A stretch of DNA of 5,186 bases from CAIYEO01 sp037139575 (GTDB lineage: Bacteria; Patescibacteriota; Saccharimonadia; Saccharimonadales; UBA4665). Shown in pieces: positions 1-4,605 of this stretch (position 1 is the stretch's first letter; the number at the start of each line of letters is the position of its first letter). Location: contig JBAXGD010000029.1 of NCBI GenBank assembly GCA_037139575.1, positions 1 through 5,186 of the forward strand, written 5' to 3'. The notes below the pieces were generated by a model. It did not search any database, was not told where the DNA came from, and worked only from the letters and a program-made list of their open reading frames with translations. The position numbers were made by a program, and so were the translations under genes.

Positions 1-193
1 CAAGCATTTCATCACCATTCATTATCGGCATCATTACATCTAGAAGAATAATGTCCGGTTTCATTTTCTTTATTAATTCGAGTCCAACTTCACCATTTTC
101 AGCCGTCTCAACCTCATAGCCCTCGTTTTCAAATTTCATTCGATACATTTGAGATATGGCCTGATCGTCTTCTATGATGGCAATCTTCTTCAT
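1..193 (-). CDS. CheY-like single receiver response regulator, partial (C-terminus beyond left edge)
   Basis: The first 64 codons of a response regulator receiver domain are present, starting at the ATG at 193-191; the rest lies outside the window. The phosphorylation site is visible: the acidic pair E8-D9 at the end of beta-1 (IIEDD) and the phospho-acceptor D52 in ILLDVMMP, followed by the family-typical PIMNG turn. The conserved switch Thr/Ser and Lys are in the missing part. It matches the neighbouring receiver (213-599) at 40 of 64 positions without gaps, so the two are tandem paralogues. The gap to that gene's stop is only 19 bp and shows no Shine-Dalgarno motif; a candidate promoter sits just upstream. 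By family knowledge it accepts phosphate from a histidine kinase, and the divergently encoded kinase at 2404-4566 is the obvious candidate. Whether an output domain follows cannot be seen. Confidence 0.93.
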   Translation of the reverse strand, partial: MKKIAIIEDDQAISQMYRMKFENEGYEVETAENGEVGLELIKKMKPDIILLDVMMPIMNGDEML

Positions 194-203
194 AGTTAAG
201 TTT

Positions 204-232
204 ATTCTACGATTATTTGTGCTTTTTGTACA
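204..232 (-). promoter_or_regulatory. Candidate sigma70-type promoter for the distal response regulator
   Basis: Read on the minus strand, TGTACA (232-227, 4 of 6 to TTGACA) is followed by a 17-bp spacer and TAGAAT (209-204, 5 of 6 to TATAAT). The predicted start would fall near 197, about four bases before the ATG at 193, giving an almost leaderless mRNA. That fits the absence of a Shine-Dalgarno motif there. The site overlaps the 3' end of the upstream receiver gene. In AT-rich DNA such matches also arise by chance. Confidence 0.35.
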
Positions 233-599
233 TATTATCAATTACCTGTTCTATAATTTTCATGACTTGAGCAGGGGTATAGTGGGCCTTTACGATATAT
301 CTTTCAACATTTAAAAATCTTAGAATTGATGGCGCCTCATCTTTGCTAAGGTTAGTAAGAACTATGACTTTTAACAGTGCACCCCAGTCTGTCGCTCGTA
401 ATTTTTCAAGCATTTCGTCACCATTCATAATAGGCATATTTATATCTAGTAAAACCAGTTCTGGACGTATCTTTTCGAGTAGCTCTAGACCTTCTTGACC
501 GTTAGTGGCGGTATAAACCTCGTAACCTGAATTTTTTAGCTTAAGGCTATACATATCCCTAATCGGCTGGTTATCTTCGATAATAGCTACCTTATACAT
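213..599 (-). CDS. CheY-like single-domain response regulator
   Basis: A complete 128-residue protein made only of a receiver domain, the usual length for a stand-alone CheY/Spo0F-type regulator. The phosphorylation residues are all present: E8-D9 in the acidic pocket, phospho-acceptor D52 in LVLLDINMP, switch T82 in VIVLTN and K104 in YIVKAHYTP. No output domain follows; a short basic tail (KKHK) ends the protein. By family knowledge it cycles between free and phosphorylated forms in the cytoplasm and acts through protein contacts. The ATG at 599-597 is supported by GGAG eight bases upstream. It is the first of two tandem receivers on this strand and is divergent from an operon ending in a histidine kinase, its likely partner. 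A weak minus-strand promoter (TTCTTA at 677-672, 16 bp, TATGAT at 655-650) may serve it. Its output target is unknown. Confidence 0.95.
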   Translation of the reverse strand: MYKVAIIEDNQPIRDMYSLKLKNSGYEVYTATNGQEGLELLEKIRPELVLLDINMPIMNGDEMLEKLRATDWGALLKVIVLTNLSKDEAPSILRFLNVERYIVKAHYTPAQVMKIIEQVIDNMYKKHK

Positions 600-607
600 T
601 TGACTAA

Positions 608-611
608 CTCC
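608..611 (-). promoter_or_regulatory. Ribosome binding site of the 213-599 response regulator
   Basis: Minus-strand GGAG lies eight bases before the ATG at 599, a normal Shine-Dalgarno spacing. It fixes the start of this gene and contrasts with the paralogous receiver downstream, which has no such motif. Confidence 0.7.
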
Positions 612-622
612 GTTATAAGCAT

Positions 623-651
623 TTGCATTTAATGAATATATATTCTAGAAT
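623..651 (+). promoter_or_regulatory. Candidate promoter for the GNAT-membrane protein-kinase operon
   Basis: TTGCAT (623-628, 3 of 6 to the -35 consensus) is followed by exactly 17 bp and TAGAAT (646-651, 5 of 6 to the -10 consensus), predicting a start near 658. The -10 lies inside the 10-bp palindrome ATTCTAGAAT (642-651), which could also serve as an operator. The site overlaps the weak minus-strand promoter of the response regulators, so the two directions may compete. No better plus-strand promoter was seen between 600 and 763. Confidence 0.35.
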
Positions 652-660
652 CATAGTATC

Positions 661-678
661 ATTCTTAGAAATAAGAAT
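661..678 (+). other. Small perfect hairpin in the operon leader
   Basis: ATTCTTA (661-667) and TAAGAAT (672-678) form a perfect 7-bp stem around the four-base loop GAAA, a GNRA-type tetraloop. The stem is A/U-rich and weak. It would sit at the very 5' end of a transcript beginning near 658, where it could protect the end or take part in leader folding. Its DNA form is also a short inverted repeat that a regulator could bind. Confidence 0.3.
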
Positions 679-694
679 TCGTATTTTAGAAGAT

Positions 695-745
695 AAACGA
701 AACTGGGTGCGCTATTTTTATATGGATCTCCAGTTTCGTTTTTTT
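695..745 (+). terminator. Rho-independent terminator-like hairpin just upstream of the operon (attenuator candidate)
   Basis: AAACGAAACTGG (695-706) and CCAGTTTCGTTT (730-741) are perfect 12-bp inverted repeats around a 23-base loop, and the right arm runs into seven consecutive T (739-745). This polarity is right for termination of plus-strand RNA; read on the minus strand the tail is only a weak T run. The T-tract ends 18 bases before the ATG at 764, and no plus-strand gene precedes it. That placement fits transcription attenuation of the downstream operon or the end of a small RNA. The 23-base loop is longer than in a typical terminator. Confidence 0.7.
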
Positions 746-762
746 GTTTAGAGGGCAAACAA
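744..762 (+). promoter_or_regulatory. Shine-Dalgarno site of the GNAT gene displayed in a small hairpin loop
   Basis: GAGGG at 751-755 lies eight bases before the ATG at 764 and supports that start. It falls in the seven-base loop of a perfect 6-bp inverted repeat, TTGTTT (744-749) and AAACAA (757-762). The stem is weak and shares two bases with the terminator T-tract. The ribosome binding site itself is well supported; a regulatory role for the hairpin is speculative. Confidence 0.6.
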
Positions 763-763
763 T

Positions 764-1813
764 ATGGATAATCCAGAAAAATTCCAAAATAACGAAAATT
801 TATTTGATCAAGAGATAACTCCTGAAGTATTTGAATTAGATACGGCACCTATTGAATTTGATGAATCCGATAGACTTGCTTTAATAGATGAATCGCGAAT
901 GGTTTTAGATGGATTATATTCAGAACAGGTTGAGCCTGAAGAACCACAATCTACGTTTATTCCAAAAGCAGCAATCATTCCAGTTGTAGATAATATAGAA
1001 GCTGACAGACCCAAAAAATTAACTCTAAGAAAAGCCACAATCGATGATGTTGAAAAGTTGGTGGACGTAGATATTAAGGCCTTCAACGCCGTCTATAAAG
1101 ATTATGATGTTGCCGAGGATGAGTGGAGGAGTAGCTTAGTTGAGAAGTTTAAGGGCAGACTCGAAAAAATAGACAATGATTGGTGCCAAGTTTTAGAAAA
1201 TCATGGCAAAATAGTGGGTTTTATAATGGCTTGTCCAACAAGCAAAAAACCCGAGGAATTCACATCCTGGGAGGAGATTACGGATAATGGAACTCTCGAT
1301 ACGATGTTCGATCCCAAGGGAAAGAATATCTACGTAGTTAGCTTATCTGTTCTGCCGGAAGGTTCGTTGGCTGGTGGACAAAATATGCTCATTGCTAACA
1401 TTATTGGCAAATTCATTAAAGAAGGATATGAGCAGGGTTTCTTTGAGAGCAGACTACCAGGGCTTAGGAATTGGGTTAAAAGACAATCAAAAAAACGAGA
1501 GCAAGATTTTGGTAGCCTCTCAAAAGAACAATTAGACGAATATGCTAATGAATATTTCAATAAAACAAAACTAATTGACGGTAAAGAAGTCCCGCTTGAT
1601 AGATTGCTCAGGCTATATGCATCGGTTGGGTGTGAGTTCATTAAGCTTGTGCCGGATGCATATAAGGATGGACAATCTATGAATTATGGTGTAATGTGTG
1701 CATACAAAAATCCAATTCCAAAAAAATTAGCATTCAGACCAATAACAACCATAGTGGGCTCAGCTTTTAGGGCTATGTCTCACTCGAATAAATTGACCAA
1801 TAAGGTGTTTTAG
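764..1813 (+). CDS. GNAT-fold N-acyltransferase-like protein with acidic N-terminal extension
   Basis: This 349-residue cytoplasmic protein contains a GNAT-like domain at about 85-315. Visible parts are the beta1-alpha1 start (LTLRKATIDDVEKLV, 86-100), the beta2-beta3 hairpin (KIVGFIMACP, 149-158), a motif A-like strand and loop (IYVVSLSVLPEGSLAGG, 189-205) and a motif B-like segment (LYASVGCEFIKL, 284-295). The acyl-CoA pyrophosphate loop is degenerate relative to the usual QxxGxG. An ESRLPGLRNW element (228-237) and a charged, probably helical insert (238-275) separate motifs A and B, so the protein is longer than a typical GNAT of about 150-180 residues. Residues 1-80 are acidic, low in complexity and probably disordered. 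The start is supported by GAGGG eight bases upstream. It heads an operon with a membrane protein and a histidine kinase. The family suggests acyl transfer from acyl-CoA to an amine; the substrate is unknown. Confidence 0.75.
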   Translation: MDNPEKFQNNENLFDQEITPEVFELDTAPIEFDESDRLALIDESRMVLDGLYSEQVEPEEPQSTFIPKAAIIPVVDNIEADRPKKLTLRKATIDDVEKLVDVDIKAFNAVYKDYDVAEDEWRSSLVEKFKGRLEKIDNDWCQVLENHGKIVGFIMACPTSKKPEEFTSWEEITDNGTLDTMFDPKGKNIYVVSLSVLPEGSLAGGQNMLIANIIGKFIKEGYEQGFFESRLPGLRNWVKRQSKKREQDFGSLSKEQLDEYANEYFNKTKLIDGKEVPLDRLLRLYASVGCEFIKLVPDAYKDGQSMNYGVMCAYKNPIPKKLAFRPITTIVGSAFRAMSHSNKLTNKVF

Positions 1814-1818
1814 ATAAA

Positions 1819-2403
1819 ATGGAAAATTATAATAATTATGATAACTCAGCAGATGACTCTATAGCTATGGAATCAGTCTTGGCTGAACCTTTGGTACATA
1901 AAGGTGTCTTAACTAGATCCAAAGAAACAATAGTTCGTCAGAAAAATAAGCTGGCGGTAGCTGCGTTGGTTGGAAGTGTGGCGGTAACATTAGCTATTAA
2001 TCCAATGCACGAACTAGAGCATAAGGTAATTGATGCGGCACCATGGGTAGGTTCCGGACTCCTGGTAGGTGAAGCAGCTTGGATTGGTGGTGCGGCTCTA
2101 GCTTTAGGCGCTGTTGGAGTTAAAGTTAGGAATCCTCTGAAAATCAAAAGCCAATTTAAAGATATTGCTACTCATACGGACAATAGCAAGATGTTCAAGA
2201 TTGGCTTTTGGACAAACACTACTGCTGCCGTTGCTGAATTTGGAATACTAACAGCAGGGGTTATGAAATATTTACCGCCAGAAGCCTGGGGGGCACTCAG
2301 CTTTGGCGCCTTGGATCTCGCCGCAACGGTCACATTTAGAAAGATGATACTAAGTGGCATTAAGAATGCAGCCAACTCTAAAGACGCAGAGCCAACAGAT
2401 TAG
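1819..2403 (+). CDS. Hypothetical four-helix integral membrane protein
   Basis: A 194-residue protein I do not recognise. After a hydrophilic N-terminus of about 43 residues with a basic stretch (RSKETIVRQKNK), there are four hydrophobic segments at about 45-60, 75-101, 129-150 and 156-173, the second rich in Gly and Ala. The loop between segments 2 and 3 is basic (KVRNPLKIKSQFK, 102-114), suggesting it faces the cytoplasm; with basic residues before segment 1, both ends would also be cytoplasmic. A hydrophilic tail (KNAANSKDAEPTD) ends it. No catalytic or metal-binding motif is evident, although H64, E65 and H68 form a short HELEH cluster after the first helix. It starts five bases after the GNAT stop, with AAGGTG about 11 bases before its ATG, and abuts the kinase gene. 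Co-transcription suggests an accessory role for the kinase or the GNAT, which is inference. Confidence 0.8.
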   Translation: MENYNNYDNSADDSIAMESVLAEPLVHKGVLTRSKETIVRQKNKLAVAALVGSVAVTLAINPMHELEHKVIDAAPWVGSGLLVGEAAWIGGAALALGAVGVKVRNPLKIKSQFKDIATHTDNSKMFKIGFWTNTTAAVAEFGILTAGVMKYLPPEAWGALSFGALDLAATVTFRKMILSGIKNAANSKDAEPTD

Positions 2404-4566
2404 TTGATACTTGATTCAAAAGATACTACCATAATGGTAATGCTTTTGAATATTTTCACAGCCGTAATTGTTTTATCTATGTGGGTAATTGGAGCACTAG
2501 TTCTGCTCCGAAACTACAAACTCCGACTCAATTGGTCATTTGCTGTATTTTCATTTGTGGTGGGAGCCTGGATGATTGCCAATTATATAGGTGCCAACTT
2601 CAAAACTCATCAGTATTCACAGTTCTTTAGTCATGGCGATTTTTTCTTAGGCCCGCTGCTTGCCGGTAGCTTCGTATATTTTGTTTACCGGCTAATTTAT
2701 CATAATGTACCAACTCAAAAAAATACGATTTATGAATTCGCTATCATATTTGTATCCTTAGCCTTATCTTTCTCAACATTAACAAACTGGGTCGTTACTA
2801 TAAGCTACAACCAAGGATCACTTTCATTAAAATATGGATCTGGCTTTAATATCTACGCAACTTTTCTGGGACTAATGGTTCTTTTTGGATTAATCCAACT
2901 TATCTTGGGTTATCGAAGAGCAAAATCAGATGAAAAAGCTCAATTAGCATATATTTTAATTGGATTATTAGCTGCATCAATAACAATAGTTGTAAGCAAT
3001 CTCATCATTCCATTCATCACAAATTCTAAGACTATAAATTTATACTCAGGAGATTTATCATACTTAGGAATCGCATTACTGGTTGGAATATCTAGTTACA
3101 CAATCGTTAAGCACAAACTATTCGATATCAGGCTAGTCATCGTAAGATCTCTAGGCTATCTTATAACCTTAGTAGCCGTAGCTTTGTTGCTCATTGTTCC
3201 AGTTCTTTTAATTACTACTCATTTACTTGGTTCTAACCTAGCAGCTAGCGCCATAGCAATACTGGTTTTTTCCAACTTGCTGGTCGCTATAGCTTTTCAG
3301 CCTTTAAGAAATATATTTAATCGTATTGCTAATAAATTATTCTACAGAGGATATTATGAGCCTCAAGTCATACTCGATAAGCTTAGTAATTTGCTTGTTG
3401 GGAGCGTAGATCTTAATTATATTACGGAAGGTAGTAAGAAAATTATCACCGAAGCGCTTAAGCCATCATCTATAAAGTACGTATTGTATGCAGCTCACAA
3501 AAGTCTTTACAGGGATGCTGTAGAATCTTTGGCATCATTAAAAGATACGCTTATTGTTACAGATGAGTTGATTGAAGAAAGGAATCGGCGTCTAAGGAAA
3601 TTCCTTCAAGAGCAGAATGTCTCAATAGTGCTAAGACTAAGAACCGACAAAAACGACCTAGGATTTATATTTATAGGCAATAAAGAAGCTGGATCTTTAT
3701 ATAACGGAATTGACAAAATATTTCTACGTATTGCAGCTGATGAAATTGCAATATCCTTACAGAATGCAATTAGGTTTAAAGAAATTGAAAGCTTTAATCA
3801 GACATTACAGGAGAAAATTGAAGTTGCTACTCGTCAGTTAACTAAAGCAAATGCTCGACTAAAAATGCTCGACTCAAACAAGGATGATTTTATTAGCATG
3901 GCGTCCCATCAACTCAGAACTCCTTTAACATCGGTCAAAGGATACGTAAGTATGGTTTTGGAGGGTGATGTCGGTAAGATAACAGACCAACAGAATAAAA
4001 TGTTGAGCCAAGCATTTGATAGCTCACAAAGAATGGTCTATCTAATATCTGACCTTCTCAACATTTCTAGATTGCAGACTGGAAAGTTTGTCATAGAGAG
4101 AACTGATTGTGATTTATCTGAGATAATCACTGAAGAAATAGGTTTACTGGAAGACATTTCTAGAGCCAGAAACCTAAAGATGTACTATAAGAAACCTAAA
4201 GACTTCCCAATTTTGAATATAGACGAGATTAAAACCAGACAGGTAATCATGAATTTCTTAGATAACGCCATCTATTACACCCCAGCTGGCGGTAAAATAA
4301 CTATAGAACTCGAGGAAAAAGGCTCTAAAATTGAGCTAAAGGTGATTGATACTGGAATAGGAGTCCCAGCATCTGTTGCTCATCATCTATTCACAAAATT
4401 CTATAGAGCAGATAATGCAAAGAAAGCTAGACCTGATGGCACTGGACTTGGTTTGTTTATGGCTAAGAAGGTTATTATTGCTCAAGGAGGATCTATAATC
4501 TTCTCAACCAAAGAGAATAAAGGCAGTACTTTCGGCTTCAGCCTACCCAAAACAATGAAGAGCTAA
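2404..4566 (+). CDS. Multi-pass membrane sensor histidine kinase (N-terminal 7TM-type, GAF-like, HisKA, HATPase)
   Basis: This 720-residue kinase has about nine hydrophobic segments in its first 298 residues (near 13-35, 43-63, 80-99, 109-133, 147-170, 179-203, 217-234, 247-274, 278-298). The first seven resemble the histidine-kinase N-terminal 7TM input region. An amphipathic linker (300-318, PLRNIFNRIANKLFYRGYY), a GAF-like domain (about 320-455) and a coiled coil (455-490) follow. The catalytic core is complete: H-box SHQLRTPL with H502, N-box with N617 and N621, G1 box DTGIGVP (649-655), F-box FTKFYRAD (663-670) and G2 box GTGLGL (679-684). It should autophosphorylate on H502 and donate phosphate to receivers, plausibly the two at 1-599. 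No large extracytoplasmic sensor domain is seen, so the stimulus is probably in or near the membrane. The start is uncertain: TTG at 2404 directly follows the previous stop; ATG at 2434, ten codons in, is an equally good alternative. Neither has a strong Shine-Dalgarno. Confidence 0.95.
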   Translation: MILDSKDTTIMVMLLNIFTAVIVLSMWVIGALVLLRNYKLRLNWSFAVFSFVVGAWMIANYIGANFKTHQYSQFFSHGDFFLGPLLAGSFVYFVYRLIYHNVPTQKNTIYEFAIIFVSLALSFSTLTNWVVTISYNQGSLSLKYGSGFNIYATFLGLMVLFGLIQLILGYRRAKSDEKAQLAYILIGLLAASITIVVSNLIIPFITNSKTINLYSGDLSYLGIALLVGISSYTIVKHKLFDIRLVIVRSLGYLITLVAVALLLIVPVLLITTHLLGSNLAASAIAILVFSNLLVAIAFQPLRNIFNRIANKLFYRGYYEPQVILDKLSNLLVGSVDLNYITEGSKKIITEALKPSSIKYVLYAAHKSLYRDAVESLASLKDTLIVTDELIEERNRRLRKFLQEQNVSIVLRLRTDKNDLGFIFIGNKEAGSLYNGIDKIFLRIAADEIAISLQNAIRFKEIESFNQTLQEKIEVATRQLTKANARLKMLDSNKDDFISMASHQLRTPLTSVKGYVSMVLEGDVGKITDQQNKMLSQAFDSSQRMVYLISDLLNISRLQTGKFVIERTDCDLSEIITEEIGLLEDISRARNLKMYYKKPKDFPILNIDEIKTRQVIMNFLDNAIYYTPAGGKITIELEEKGSKIELKVIDTGIGVPASVAHHLFTKFYRADNAKKARPDGTGLGLFMAKKVIIAQGGSIIFSTKENKGSTFGFSLPKTMKS

Positions 4567-4569
4567 ACA

Positions 4570-4598
4570 TTGACAAAATAGCAATATAAAAGTATAAT
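4570..4598 (+). promoter_or_regulatory. Perfect consensus sigma70-type promoter
   Basis: TTGACA (4570-4575), a 17-bp A/T-rich spacer and TATAAT (4593-4598) match the vegetative promoter consensus at all 12 positions with ideal spacing. The -35 begins three bases after the kinase stop codon. The predicted transcription start, about seven bases after the -10, is 4605-4606, which is the A of the next ATG. The downstream mRNA should therefore be leaderless or nearly so. No terminator hairpin was seen between the kinase and this promoter, so read-through from the operon could add to expression. Confidence 0.85.
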
Positions 4599-4605
4599 AA
4601 CTCAA

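Larger units (their letters stand above)
658..745 (+). ncRNA. Putative short leader or small RNA ending at an intrinsic terminator
   Basis: If the promoter at 623-651 is used, RNA would start near 658, fold a small hairpin (661-678) and then a strong terminator hairpin with a U-tract ending at 745, giving a transcript of about 88 nucleotides. No plus-strand gene lies between 600 and 690 for this terminator to serve. The product is therefore either an independent small RNA or a regulated 5' leader whose read-through gives the operon mRNA starting at 764. I do not recognise it as a known riboswitch or RNA family, and the transcript start is inferred. Confidence 0.35.

Noticed and set aside
695..745. 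Hairpin as a terminator for minus-strand transcription into the response regulators
   Set aside because: On the minus strand the right arm is followed by only a short interrupted T run, and no minus-strand gene lies upstream of it within the window that would need termination.
651..848. Minus-strand open frame of 65 codons across the leader and the GNAT start
   Set aside because: It overlaps the terminator hairpin, the Shine-Dalgarno and the start of a well-supported plus-strand gene. Its protein has no recognisable motif.
808..1086. Minus-strand open frame of 92 codons inside the GNAT gene
   Set aside because: A Ser-rich shadow product antisense to a good coding region, with no motif or convincing ribosome binding site.
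1330..1641. Minus-strand open frame of 103 codons inside the GNAT gene
   Set aside because: Antisense to conserved GNAT motifs; the Ser/Leu-rich translation is typical of a shadow frame.
1938..2375. Two minus-strand open frames (1938-2147 and 2172-2375) inside the membrane protein gene
   Set aside because: Both are antisense to hydrophobic coding sequence. Their Ala/Thr/Pro-rich products mirror the Gly/Ala-rich sense strand and show no independent coding signal.
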